Shown piece after piece: positions 37,519-45,017 of a stretch of DNA of 64,000 nucleotides (positions within the stretch are counted from its first letter, which is position 1; each line of letters starts with the position of its first letter). The DNA is from Chitinophaga chungangae (GTDB lineage: Bacteria > Bacteroidota > Bacteroidia > Chitinophagales > Chitinophagaceae), in the NCBI RefSeq assembly GCF_017742215.1, contig NZ_JAGHKP010000001.1:1364001-1428000 (forward strand), given 5' to 3'. A program made the position numbers and the translations under genes. The notes below the pieces were generated by a model that was not told where the DNA came from, searched no databases, and saw only the letters and a list, made by a program, of their open reading frames with translations.

Positions 37519-37552
37519 TTTCCGGTACGGCGAATATACCGGAAAACCGGTA
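37519..37552. promoter_or_regulatory. Triple CCGGTA element upstream of the kinase gene
   Basis: TTTCCGGTA (37519-37527) and TACCGGAAA (37537-37545) form a perfect inverted repeat with a 9-bp spacer; a third copy, ACCGGTA, follows at 37546-37552. The set lies 34-67 bp upstream of the kinase start. It is a likely binding site for the cognate NarL-type regulator; this is inference. Confidence 0.45.
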
Positions 37553-37576
37553 GATGAAATTCCTTGTTTGACGGTA

Positions 37577-37607
37577 TTGATGGAAGTTTCCGCCGCCGAT
37601 ACCTTTG
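37577..37607 (+). promoter_or_regulatory. Candidate promoter of the small lipoprotein gene
   Basis: -7 box TACCTTTG at 37600-37607 (exact TAnnTTTG) with TTG at 37577-37579, a 20-bp spacing close to the Bacteroidota norm; the gene starts 62 bp further on. Confidence 0.5.
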
Positions 37608-37669
37608 TGATGCAATAGTAAGCAGTCCTGTCTATCCCGTTTTGCAGAGAAACCTCATAAACAATAAAT

Positions 37670-38077
37670 ATGAACCTCACTTTTACGAAGAAATACCTTG
37701 GGGGTATTTTTGTTTTTTTCGCCGCCGTTGCCTTGTTGGCCTCCTGTAAAAAAGACCCGGTGAACCCGCTTAACAATTACCCGAAAGACGTGAACATCGA
37801 ATACCGCGTGAAATCCACGACAGGGATCACGAAAGCGGATATTATGTTTGATAACCAGACCGGGGGGCAGACATCGCTGGATGAACAGGCTTTGCCTTAT
37901 TCCGTGAAATTCCGGCGCACCGGCGTAACCTATGCCACGACGATCGGTTTGGGCGCAAGCACAGACTTTGCCGGTACGGTGGTGTTGGAGATAGTGGTAG
38001 ACGACAAAGTGGTGAAAACGGAGACATTCACCGCCACCTCCGTCGTTCGCGGCACCATCGCCTACGGATTTAATTAA
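37670..38077 (+). CDS. Small lipoprotein, MmpS-like beta protein
   Basis: 135 aa. Signal peptide with lipobox LLASC and lipidated Cys at 26, followed by KKDPVNP. The remaining ~100 residues form repeated beta-strands (NIEYRVKSTTGITKADIMFDN, VVLEIVVDDKVVKTETF, GTIAYGFN) with a layout like MmpS-type periplasmic proteins. In Bacteroidota these are unstudied. It stands between a divergent kinase gene and its own terminator. Confidence 0.75.
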   Translation: MNLTFTKKYLGGIFVFFAAVALLASCKKDPVNPLNNYPKDVNIEYRVKSTTGITKADIMFDNQTGGQTSLDEQALPYSVKFRRTGVTYATTIGLGASTDFAGTVVLEIVVDDKVVKTETFTATSVVRGTIAYGFN

Positions 38078-38112
38078 ACGGGAATCGTACATCCACAGTT
38101 AGTTAAAAATGG

Positions 38113-38143
38113 AATGCCCTGGTCTCTTCCGGGGCATTTTTTT
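38113..38143 (+). terminator. Intrinsic terminator after the small lipoprotein gene
   Basis: 10-bp stem with one wobble (38113-38122 with 38129-38138, loop TCTCTT) ending in seven Ts. Confidence 0.85.
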
Positions 38144-38229
38144 ATTGTCTGGAGGGCAGTTTGGCGGTTTTTTAGAAAAAAACGTTGAACAATCCTGATT
38201 CAGGCATGTTTTTACGGGTAAGATGTATG

Positions 38230-38237
38230 TAGATTTG
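38230..38237 (+). promoter_or_regulatory. Candidate -7 box (TAGATTTG) of the SWIB gene
   Basis: Exact TAnnTTTG match 25 bp before the start, with a TGTT/TTTT -33-like tract about 19 bp upstream (38207-38213). Confidence 0.5.
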
Positions 38238-38262
38238 TATCATACCCACTAAAAACACCACA

Positions 38263-38631
38263 ATGGCAAAATCCGCTAAAACGCCGGCGAAGTCTCCGGC
38301 TGCAAAAACCACGAAAACTGCTCCTGCTTCCAAAACGGCAAAAGCTGCCGCTAAACCGGCGCCTAAAAAAGCTGCTGCCGGTGGCGCGGCTACCGGCCTC
38401 AAAGCCCCGCTGACGCCCAGTGAAACGCTCGCCAAGGTGGTAGGCAACAAACCGATGCCCCGCACGGAAGTCACCAAACGGGTATGGGAGTATATCAGGA
38501 AAAACGACCTGCAGGACAAAAAGAACCGCCGGATGATCAACACAGACGACAACCTGAAGGCTGTTTGCGACGGCGTGAGCCAGCTGTCTATGTTCGAACT
38601 GCCCAAGGCGCTGAATAAACACCTGAAATAA
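38263..38631 (+). CDS. SWIB/MDM2-domain protein with a histone H1-like tail
   Basis: 122 aa. Residues 1-45 consist almost entirely of Ala, Lys, Pro, Ser and Thr (AKTPAKSPAAKTTKTAPASK), a highly basic, disordered tail like eukaryotic H1 tails and chlamydial Hc proteins. Residues ~47-122 form a SWIB domain (LAKVVGNKPMPRTEVTKRVW, NRRMINTDDNLKAVCDG, LSMFELPKALNKHL). SWIB domains in bacteria occur alone or at the end of topoisomerase I in Chlamydia. I infer a nucleoid-associated or chromatin-like protein. The gene is monocistronic with its own promoter. Confidence 0.9.
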   Translation: MAKSAKTPAKSPAAKTTKTAPASKTAKAAAKPAPKKAAAGGAATGLKAPLTPSETLAKVVGNKPMPRTEVTKRVWEYIRKNDLQDKKNRRMINTDDNLKAVCDGVSQLSMFELPKALNKHLK

Positions 38632-38658
38632 CCCCCGAAAGGGCTTTCTTGGTATTTG

Positions 38659-38685
38659 ATAGTACTATTTTATACATAGTACTAT
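38659..38685. promoter_or_regulatory. Tandem perfect palindromes ATAGTACTAT, probable operator
   Basis: Two identical 10-bp palindromes, 38659-38668 and 38676-38685, with a 17-bp period. The second ends 8 bp before a TATGTTTG -7 box, so a protein bound here would cover the core promoter of the NTF2-like gene at 38725. The regulator is not encoded next to it. Confidence 0.6.
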
Positions 38686-38693
38686 ATTTTGCT

Positions 38694-38701
38694 TATGTTT
38701 G
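38694..38701 (+). promoter_or_regulatory. Candidate -7 box (TATGTTTG) of the NTF2-like gene
   Basis: Exact TAnnTTTG match 24 bp before the start codon and immediately after the doubled palindrome. Confidence 0.5.
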
Positions 38702-38724
38702 TGGAAATTTAAATCCGCCAGCAT

Positions 38725-39480
38725 ATGCAAAAACTCTTTTTGACCGTTTTATTGCTTTCGGCCGGCGCCGGCCGGCTTTCCGCACAGGATAACGAACAGG
38801 CGCTCAGCAGGCTGATCCTTGAAAAGGACAGCCTTTTCTGGTTTAGCTACAACACTTGCGACATAAAAGCTTTCGCGGCTTTTTTTTCGGACAGCGTGGA
38901 GTTTTACCACGATAAAGGCGGTATCACGCAGGGGCTGAAGAGTCTGGTGCAATCTATGACAGACGGCTTCTGCAAACAGCCCGATGAGTTCCGGCTGCGG
39001 CGGGAAGCCGTGCCAGGCACGGTACAGGTGTTCCCCTTACGGAAAAACGACATCATTTACGGCGCCATCATCAGCGGCGAACATTATTTCTATATCAACC
39101 GGAAAGGCCAGCCCGAGCGCCGCGACGGATGGGCCAAGTTCACCCATCTCTGGTTAAAGGAGAACGGCGAATGGAAAATGACCCGCGTGCTGAGCTACGA
39201 CCATCGGCCCGCGCCGAACGGCAGAACCGCCATTACGCTTCCGCGGGAATTGCTGCGCGCGTACGCTGGAAGATACAAAGGCAAACAAACCGGCGTTTCG
39301 CAGATCGAAGCGGGGGAGGGTGCGCTGCTGATGACCACCAACGGCAAACAATTCACGCTTTACCCGGAGAAAGAGAATCTCTTTTTTATGAAGGAGCGCG
39401 ACCTCACGTTCGAGTTCACCAAAACGGGCATGATCGTAAAGGAAAACGGCGCGATTGCGGAAGAGCTCGTGAAGGAATAA
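38725..39480 (+). CDS. Exported NTF2-like (DUF4440-type) protein
   Basis: 251 aa. Signal peptide (MQKLFLTVLLLSAGAGRLSAQ), then an NTF2-like alpha+beta cone (~25-165; SLFWFSYNTCDIKAFAAFFS, EFYHDKGG, HLWLKENGEWKMTRVLSYDH) as in the SnoaL/DUF4440 group. A C-terminal ~75-residue beta extension (LRAYAGRYKGKQTG ... LFFMKERDLTFEF) resembles the lipocalin-like tails of beta-lactamase-related Bacteroidota proteins. The NTF2 fold is used for small-molecule binding or catalysis; no function can be fixed. Its promoter region carries the doubled palindrome. Confidence 0.78.
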   Translation: MQKLFLTVLLLSAGAGRLSAQDNEQALSRLILEKDSLFWFSYNTCDIKAFAAFFSDSVEFYHDKGGITQGLKSLVQSMTDGFCKQPDEFRLRREAVPGTVQVFPLRKNDIIYGAIISGEHYFYINRKGQPERRDGWAKFTHLWLKENGEWKMTRVLSYDHRPAPNGRTAITLPRELLRAYAGRYKGKQTGVSQIEAGEGALLMTTNGKQFTLYPEKENLFFMKERDLTFEFTKTGMIVKENGAIAEELVKE

Positions 39481-39673
39481 GCTGTTTTACAACAACAGCC
39501 TGAGCGGAAAAGTGGGCGATGTGATCGACAGCGGCATTATCCTGCGGCACAAGAAAACCGGCAAATGGATCATCGCGCATGATAAAAAAGATGCGGATGC
39601 GCCCGAAGCGGGCGGCTGCTCAGACGGGCCTTCCGTGATCGACTTTAAGCGGAAGATATTCCGGATGTGTTAA
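39473..39673 (+). pseudogene. Coding remnant or small gene without an ATG start
   Basis: In the frame one base off the preceding gene, 66 protein-like codons run from just after a TGA (39470-39472) to a TAA at 39671-39673, followed by a terminator. The peptide includes KLFYNNSLSGKVGDVIDSG, KKTGKWIIAHDKKD and GGCSDGPSVIDFKRKIF, which is clearly protein-like with balanced composition. There is no ATG; only CTG (39482) or GTG (39512) could start it. It is either the 3' end of a gene lost by deletion at the junction with the NTF2-like gene or a real 50-65 aa protein using a rare start. I do not recognise the family. Confidence 0.45.
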
Positions 39674-39691
39674 TCTTCTCAACGAACCAAT

Positions 39692-39732
39692 AAAATCCCC
39701 GGGCAGGTTGTACCGCCCGGGGATTTCTGTTT
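39692..39732. terminator. Bidirectional intrinsic terminator
   Basis: Perfect 10-bp GC-rich inverted repeat (39695-39704 with 39715-39724) between the remnant and the convergent CMD gene; its A/T-rich flanks suit both directions. Confidence 0.8.
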
Positions 39733-40285
39733 AACGCCTCATCTTCGAGATGTCGCATAACATATCCGAATGTATGTTCAGCCCGAGATTGGTAAGATTG
39801 TACAGATGTTCGCTGGCTACGATGTATACGATGCCGCAGATCTGGCTTTCGTTGTAATGCCGCTCCAGCCGGTTGAACGTGGCCTTTTCCACTTTTTTGG
39901 TAGTGGTCAGTTCCGTGGCGTAATCCAGCGCGGCGCGCTCGGCTTCGCTGAACAGCGGACTCACTTTGTATTCGGCCAGCGCATCGAATTTCGCTTCGTT
40001 CATCGAACCGCTGATCACCGCGTACCGTGAAGCGTCCATACAGAACAGGCAGATATTGATGCGGGCCACTTGCTGGCGGATCAGCAGTATCGTTTCGTGG
40101 GGAAGCGCCAGTTTTTTGTCGAGCTGCGACACCTTGCCGTAAAACATGCCGAATGCCACGGGAAGCCGCACGGAATGCACTTTCAGCGGCGCCAGCACTT
40201 TGCCGAATTGGCGGTTGGTGAAATAATAGACCAATTTCATGATCAAGCCTTTGGGCTTTTCGACGGGTGCGAGATATGTATCCAT
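39731..40285 (-). CDS. Carboxymuconolactone decarboxylase-family protein
   Basis: 184 aa, all-helical with the CMD/AhpD layout: KKLALPHETILLIRQQVARIN followed by a CLFCMDASRYA motif (C-x2-C), then the second helical repeat (SEAERAALDYATELTT). AhpD-type enzymes have C-x2-C plus a nearby His on the same helix; the His is absent in this stretch, so peroxidase activity is doubtful. No signal peptide. It is downstream of the MBL-fold hydrolase gene on the same strand, with a hairpin in between. Confidence 0.82.
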   Translation of the reverse strand: MDTYLAPVEKPKGLIMKLVYYFTNRQFGKVLAPLKVHSVRLPVAFGMFYGKVSQLDKKLALPHETILLIRQQVARINICLFCMDASRYAVISGSMNEAKFDALAEYKVSPLFSEAERAALDYATELTTTKKVEKATFNRLERHYNESQICGIVYIVASEHLYNLTNLGLNIHSDMLCDISKMRR

Positions 40286-40392
40286 TGTTACCTGGTTTTT
40301 TGTGGTTAAATGTGTGTATTTAACCTAATAATGACCGGGCAAACGGGAATTGGACAGGTACCGGATTATTTTTTATCATTTACCGCCAGCGC

Positions 40393-40423
40393 AAAAAGGA
40401 ACCGGCATTTAATTGATGCCGGT
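40393..40423 (-). terminator. Intrinsic terminator overlapping the MBL-fold gene stop
   Basis: Perfect 8-bp inverted repeat (40401-40408 with 40416-40423); the minus-strand stop codon at 40409-40411 sits in the loop and a short T-run follows. Confidence 0.7.
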
Positions 40424-41542
40424 CCACCACTGCTGGAACACCTGCCCCGGATCTTTGAGGTTCACCGCTTCGCCGATGAAAGGCGTTACCAGCGGAATGC
40501 CAACGTCTTTGTTCAGCGCGGAGATCCGTGTGAGGGGCTCGTCCCAGGGATGATTGGCCAGCATGAACTTGGAAGAATGTACAGGGAAGAGGCGTTTCGC
40601 TTTCAGGTCGCGGGCCGCCTGCAACGCTTCTTCGGGCTGGTTATGGATGTATTTCCATTTCAGGTCGTATTGCCCGTTGTCGATCATCACGAGGTCGAAG
40701 GGACCGAAGCGGTTGCCGATGTCCGCAAAATGGGTGTCGTACCCGCTGTCTCCCCCGAGGTAGAGTTTCAGGCTGGGCGTTTGCAGTACGTAAGACATCC
40801 AAAGGGTATTGTTGCGCACAAATCCCCTGCCCGAAAAGTGCCGCGCCGGCGTGGTGTGGATCACGAAGCCGCTGTCCGGCTCCACGGTTTCGTACCAGTC
40901 TTTTTCGATCAGCTGGTCTTTGGAATACCCCCAATGCTCGAAATGTGCGCCCACACCCAATCCGCAGATCACCTTACGGATGCGCGGCCGCATTTTGACG
41001 AGCGTTTCATAATCAAGATGGTCGTAATGGTCGTGGGAAATGAACAGGTAATCGATATCCGGCAGGTCGTCTGTACTGTAAATATCCGCGCCGTTGAACG
41101 AGCGGGTGGTGCCGGGAATGGGCGAGGCGTTGCCGCTCAGCACGGGATCTACCAGCATCCGTTTGCCGTCTATCTGCATGAAATAGGACGAATGCCCGAA
41201 CCATACCAGCACATCTTTGTCTGCCGGGAGGCTGCGCAGATCGGTTTTGATGGAAGGCAGGCTGACTGCGGGCCTGCGCCGCGGCGATTTTTTGAACAAT
41301 ACTTCCCAGGTCACCCCCACGATGCCGTACCCTTCGGTAAGCGCGGGCGTGAACCGGAGATTCTGGAACTTGCCGTCTTTATAGTTAGGCGACCTTTTGA
41401 TCCTTTCCAGCCTTTCCCCGGCCGGGCTTTTTCCGAATTTGCTTTGTTTCATATAAAAAAATGTTACGACAGCCAGGAGCGCCAGAAGGCTCAACACCGC
41501 TATCAGGAAGCGTTTCAGTACCCTGAATATTTTTTTTCTCAT
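40409..41542 (-). CDS. Membrane-anchored metallo-beta-lactamase-fold hydrolase (NAPE-PLD/UlaG-like)
   Basis: 377 aa. An N-terminal membrane helix (~12-30) tethers the protein. The MBL fold begins at VLVWFGHSSYFMQIDGKRML (~111-130), with the metal motif HDHYDHLD at 170-177 and later ligands in GGDSGYDTHF and PVHSSKF. The long N-terminal region with RRPAVSLPSIKTD and the overall order match the Lactamase_B_2 group related to N-acylphosphatidylethanolamine phospholipase D. The likely substrate is a phosphodiester or lactone in the envelope. Known relatives (RomA, NAPE-PLD) differ in substrate, so I do not assign one. Confidence 0.85.
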   Translation of the reverse strand: MRKKIFRVLKRFLIAVLSLLALLAVVTFFYMKQSKFGKSPAGERLERIKRSPNYKDGKFQNLRFTPALTEGYGIVGVTWEVLFKKSPRRRPAVSLPSIKTDLRSLPADKDVLVWFGHSSYFMQIDGKRMLVDPVLSGNASPIPGTTRSFNGADIYSTDDLPDIDYLFISHDHYDHLDYETLVKMRPRIRKVICGLGVGAHFEHWGYSKDQLIEKDWYETVEPDSGFVIHTTPARHFSGRGFVRNNTLWMSYVLQTPSLKLYLGGDSGYDTHFADIGNRFGPFDLVMIDNGQYDLKWKYIHNQPEEALQAARDLKAKRLFPVHSSKFMLANHPWDEPLTRISALNKDVGIPLVTPFIGEAVNLKDPGQVFQQWWTGIN

Positions 41543-41604
41543 CCGGTAACAGGTTAGGGCTGTATAATAGGGTAGACGAACGGGGAAAACGAATATTGCA
41601 AAAA

Positions 41605-41640
41605 AGGGGAAAAAAAGACCCCGGTGTATTTCCGGGGCCT
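41605..41640 (-). terminator. Intrinsic terminator for the exported unknown at 41652
   Basis: 8-bp GC stem (41617-41624 with 41632-41639), running into seven Ts on the minus strand. Confidence 0.78.
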
Positions 41641-41651
41641 TTCAAAACAGC

Positions 41652-42176
41652 TTACGTAAGCGGGGAATAATCGCCGGGGCGGAGATAATAATCCCTCCAG
41701 CGGAAGTCCGTACCGTCGTCATAATCGTGCTCCTGGTTGTAGGCGATCATAATGCTTTGGCTGTACGCATTGATGGACTGCGGGATGTTGTAGCCGCCGC
41801 TGCCTTCCACGTAACCTACGATCTCGTAGTTGACCTGCAGACCGGCGGGCGTGTGGGGAATAGTGGCGTTGAGGTCTTCATAAAAACGCATTTCCACGTC
41901 GCCGTACAGGCCGCCGCCGCTTTGGTACTCGTTGATGTAGCCCAGCCAAACGTACACCCAGGTGGCGGAGGTTTCGGAACCTCTTTTGATTACGGCTTTG
42001 ATCATGCCGTTCGCCATTTTTCCGATGGGTACGAGCGTGGGGTGATGGAGACTGTTCACGCTGGATTCGATCACATTTTTCGGGTTGAGGGTAGAGGCGG
42101 TAAACGCGGGCATGGACCAGGCCTGGTGCGTTACCAGCGCAAGCAGCATGCCTGCGATAAAAAGGGCTTTTTTCAT
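41652..42176 (-). CDS. Exported protein of unknown family
   Basis: 174 aa with a signal peptide (MKKALFIAGMLLALVTHQAWS). The mature part is beta-rich and aromatic (TWVYVWLGYINEYQSGGG, VEMRFYEDLNAT, FRWRDYYLRPGDYSPLT). No known motif is seen. It is flanked on both sides by its own and its neighbour's terminators, so it is transcribed alone. Confidence 0.7.
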   Translation of the reverse strand: MKKALFIAGMLLALVTHQAWSMPAFTASTLNPKNVIESSVNSLHHPTLVPIGKMANGMIKAVIKRGSETSATWVYVWLGYINEYQSGGGLYGDVEMRFYEDLNATIPHTPAGLQVNYEIVGYVEGSGGYNIPQSINAYSQSIMIAYNQEHDYDDGTDFRWRDYYLRPGDYSPLT

Positions 42177-42258
42177 GTGGGTGGAATTTTAAATGATGAA
42201 TGATTAACAAAAGGGCATTAAAAGTTACGCAAAACTTCCTGTTTATGCAAACGTTTGA

Positions 42259-42292
42259 ATAAAAAAGACCGCGCCAAATGCGCAGGGTCTTC
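42259..42292 (-). terminator. Intrinsic terminator of the SDR pair
   Basis: Minus-strand stem AAGACC/GGTCTT plus inner GCGC/GCGC with a two-base bulge, followed by TTTTTT. Confidence 0.75.
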
Positions 42293-42321
42293 CCGGTCAG
42301 TTGAAAATCAGCATTTCACGT

Positions 42322-43059
42322 CTAAGCCATCGCCCCGTTCACCCCGATTATTTGCCCGGAGATCCATTTTGCATCGTCGGAAGCGAGGAACAGCACCACT
42401 TTGCTGATGTCTTCCGGCTGGCCGAGGCGGTTAAAGGCGTTCATGCCTTTGAAGCGGGTGATGGCTTCTTCCGATTTGCCCCGCAGGAACAATTCCGTAG
42501 CCACCGGGCCGGGCGCCACCGCGTTCACATTGATGCCCCTGCCGATCTCTTTGGCGAATACCCGGGTGAGTTGTTCCACAGCCGCTTTGGTGGCTGAATA
42601 CACGGCATAGGTGGGTACCATCAGCCGGGAGAGCGTAGTGGAAAAGTTGATGATGGTGCCATTGTCCGCCAGTTTGGCCGCCGCTTCTTTCAGCGTATGG
42701 AAAGTGCCTTTTACGTTGATGTTGAAATGTTTGTCGAAATCCGCCTCCGTATTGTCTTTCAGCAGTTTCGTATCCATCACGCCGGCGTTGTTGATCAGTA
42801 CGTCGATGCGGCCGTATTCGCCGATCGCCGCGTCGAACAGGGCGGTTACTTCCGATTCTTTGCTCACGTCTGCCTTTATCGCGATGGCGCTGCCGCCGTT
42901 GCCGCGGATGGTCTTCACTACTTCGTCCGCTTCCGCGGCGTTGCTTACATAATTCACGATTATCCTGGCGCCTTCCCCCGCAAGTTTGAGGGCCATGTTG
43001 GCGCCCATGCCTTTGGAAGCGCCGGTGATCAGGATGACTTTGTTATGGACAGTGCTCAT
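42322..43059 (-). CDS. SDR-family oxidoreductase 1
   Basis: 245 aa classical short-chain dehydrogenase. TGASKGMGANMA (~12-23) binds the cofactor, INNAG follows at ~89-93, and the active site is YAVYSATKAAVE with Tyr and Lys four residues apart. The C-terminal SGQIIGVNGAMA is the usual FabG-like end. The substrate is unknown. It is 54 bp downstream of a second SDR gene, likely one transcript, opposite an AraC regulator. Confidence 0.9.
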   Translation of the reverse strand: MSTVHNKVILITGASKGMGANMALKLAGEGARIIVNYVSNAAEADEVVKTIRGNGGSAIAIKADVSKESEVTALFDAAIGEYGRIDVLINNAGVMDTKLLKDNTEADFDKHFNINVKGTFHTLKEAAAKLADNGTIINFSTTLSRLMVPTYAVYSATKAAVEQLTRVFAKEIGRGINVNAVAPGPVATELFLRGKSEEAITRFKGMNAFNRLGQPEDISKVVLFLASDDAKWISGQIIGVNGAMA

Positions 43060-43113
43060 GATGATAATTTTGAAAATTTTAAAAAAGGGTTTGATGTATG
43101 ATGTTGAATGGTT

Positions 43114-43866
43114 TTATTGATTGGCGCCGCCGTTTACCAGCAGATGCTGACCGTTTACGAAGGAAGAAAGCTCGCCGGCGAAAAATTCCGCTACGTTGGC
43201 CACGTCTTCCACCTCGGCCAGCCTGCGCATGGGAGAGGAGTTGATCAGCGACTGCCGAAGCTCCGGGTAAGCCTCCGGATCGGCAAATATACCGGAATGA
43301 TCAACAGCGAAAGGGATGATGGAGTTCACCGTTACCCCGCGATGGCCGATCTCCTGCGCCAGCACGTCTACCAGGTAACGGGGCGTGGTTTTGCTGCCGC
43401 CGTACACGGCCATGCCCGGAATGGGGAAGCTGGTGGTGCTGGAAGCGATGTAAATGATCCTGCCATGATCCGCCACGTGTTTGGCCGCCTGCTGCATCGT
43501 GAAATAGGAGCCTTTTGTGTTGATGGTAAATACGCGGTCGAACTGTTCTTCGGTAAAATCTGTCACCATGGTTTCCACCAGTTCGATGCCCGCGTTGGCC
43601 ACCACGATGTCTATCTTTCCAAAAGCGGCCAGCCCTTCGGCGAATAGTCTTTCGATCTCGGTCACCTTGCTCACGTCCGCCCGTACAAGCACGGCTTTGA
43701 CGCCCATAGCGGTAACGTTGGAAAGCACTTCTTCGGCGGAACGCTGGTCCCTGCTGTAATTAAGGACAAGGCTGGCGCCAAGCGCGGCGTACCTTTCAGC
43801 GATGGCTTTACCCAGCCCGCGGCCGGAGCCTGTAATCAGCGCAACTTTGTTTTCGAGCGTTTTCAT
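43114..43866 (-). CDS. SDR-family oxidoreductase 2
   Basis: 250 aa from the ATG at 43866 (MKTLENKVALITGSGRG); an ATG 14 codons earlier is possible but less likely. Cofactor motif TGSGRGLGKAIA; the NNAG motif is changed to VANAG; active site YGGSKTTPRYL retains Tyr and Lys. The tail, FVNGQHLLVNGGANQ, is standard. It is divergent from the AraC regulator across a 146-bp spacer, so the regulator plausibly controls this pair of reductases. Confidence 0.9.
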   Translation of the reverse strand: MKTLENKVALITGSGRGLGKAIAERYAALGASLVLNYSRDQRSAEEVLSNVTAMGVKAVLVRADVSKVTEIERLFAEGLAAFGKIDIVVANAGIELVETMVTDFTEEQFDRVFTINTKGSYFTMQQAAKHVADHGRIIYIASSTTSFPIPGMAVYGGSKTTPRYLVDVLAQEIGHRGVTVNSIIPFAVDHSGIFADPEAYPELRQSLINSSPMRRLAEVEDVANVAEFFAGELSSFVNGQHLLVNGGANQ

Positions 43867-44012
43867 GTTATAAATTTTTAAGTGTTTTTGTTTGTACCTG
43901 TTTGACAATACAAAGTTGCGGATCGCAGGGCCCCGGAAATTGCAATATCTTCAGCAAAACCTGCCAATTCTTAAGATCGGGTATCCGGGGAATGATTTAA
44001 CTTAGTTTTTGT

Positions 44013-44933
44013 ATGAAAAAAGAGAAGATCAAAGTATTCGATACGTTGTTCGACCAGTACCAGCACATGGGCGTAACCCCCGAATTTCACGGCAAAGAGA
44101 GCAATTTCACCATCTTCCGGCTGCAGGAGGTGTTCCGCGAACTGCCTTTCAGCGCGGAAACCAGCAGGCTGAACTTTTTCGTATTTAACTTCACCAAAAA
44201 CGGCCAGGGAATGTATCATATAGACGACGAACAGTACGCCATCCGCCCCGGCTGCTTTTATTTTACCAACCCCGGCCATTACCGCTCCTATACCTGGACG
44301 GCGATAGAAGACGTTACGCTCATCACTTTCAGCGAAGCGTTCCTCAAACAATACGTGCACCCGCATATCTTCGACCAGTTCCCTTTCCTGCTGGCGGAGA
44401 ATTTCCCGGTGAGAAACATGACGGAAGAAGCGTTCGCCGAATTTGAAAGGATCTATACGCAGATCCATAAAGAATATGTTTCCCAATCCCTTTACCGCAA
44501 CGAGCTGATCGGGCATTTGTTCGTGGTGCTGCTGCTGAAGGTGAAGGAATATTTCTGGGAAGATTACAATCCCATCAACGAAGGCAACCGCAGCTCGCAG
44601 ATCGTAAAGCGGTTCCGGCGCCTGCTGGACGGGCATTACCGCGACGTCAGCAGCGGCAAGGCGGAAACGGTGCTGCATATCCAGGATTATGCGGACGATC
44701 AGAACCTGCACCCCAATTACCTCAGCACCGTTATCAAAACAAAAACGGGAAAGTCCATCGGCACCTGGATCATGGAAAAGAACATGGCCGAGGCAAAGTC
44801 TTTATTGCGGCACACCGAATTATCCATCAAAGAGATCGCGTACCGGCTGGGGTTCAACGACCCGGCGCATTTCAGCGGGTATTTCAAGAAAAATGCCGGG
44901 GTCACGGCCCTGGCGTACCGCAAAGGTAACTGA
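44013..44933 (+). CDS. AraC-family transcriptional regulator
   Basis: 306 aa. An N-terminal cupin-like sensing domain (~20-190; YHIDDEQYAIRPGCFYFTNPG) is followed by two helix-turn-helices (~200-306): LHPNYLSTVIKTKTGKS and IKEIAYRLGFNDPAHFSGYF, the AraC signature. It is divergent from the two SDR genes; this arrangement commonly means regulation of the neighbours in response to a small molecule. Confidence 0.92.
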   Translation: MKKEKIKVFDTLFDQYQHMGVTPEFHGKESNFTIFRLQEVFRELPFSAETSRLNFFVFNFTKNGQGMYHIDDEQYAIRPGCFYFTNPGHYRSYTWTAIEDVTLITFSEAFLKQYVHPHIFDQFPFLLAENFPVRNMTEEAFAEFERIYTQIHKEYVSQSLYRNELIGHLFVVLLLKVKEYFWEDYNPINEGNRSSQIVKRFRRLLDGHYRDVSSGKAETVLHIQDYADDQNLHPNYLSTVIKTKTGKSIGTWIMEKNMAEAKSLLRHTELSIKEIAYRLGFNDPAHFSGYFKKNAGVTALAYRKGN

Positions 44934-44942
44934 GGCGCAAAC

Positions 44943-44975
44943 AAAAGGCCCGCTTGATATGCAGGCCTTTTTTTC
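44943..44975. terminator. Bidirectional intrinsic terminator
   Basis: 8-bp stem AAAAGGCC/GGCCTTTT (44943-44950 with 44964-44971) and a T-run, between the convergent AraC and LytTR genes. Confidence 0.75.
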
Positions 44976-45017
44976 TTTCAAATTGGATGGCTCATTACAA
45001 CGACATCCCCCGTCCTT

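Noticed and set aside
39129..39503. Plus-strand frame overlapping the end of the NTF2-like gene
   Set aside because: It is a different frame from the coding remnant and has a low-quality, Arg-rich translation.
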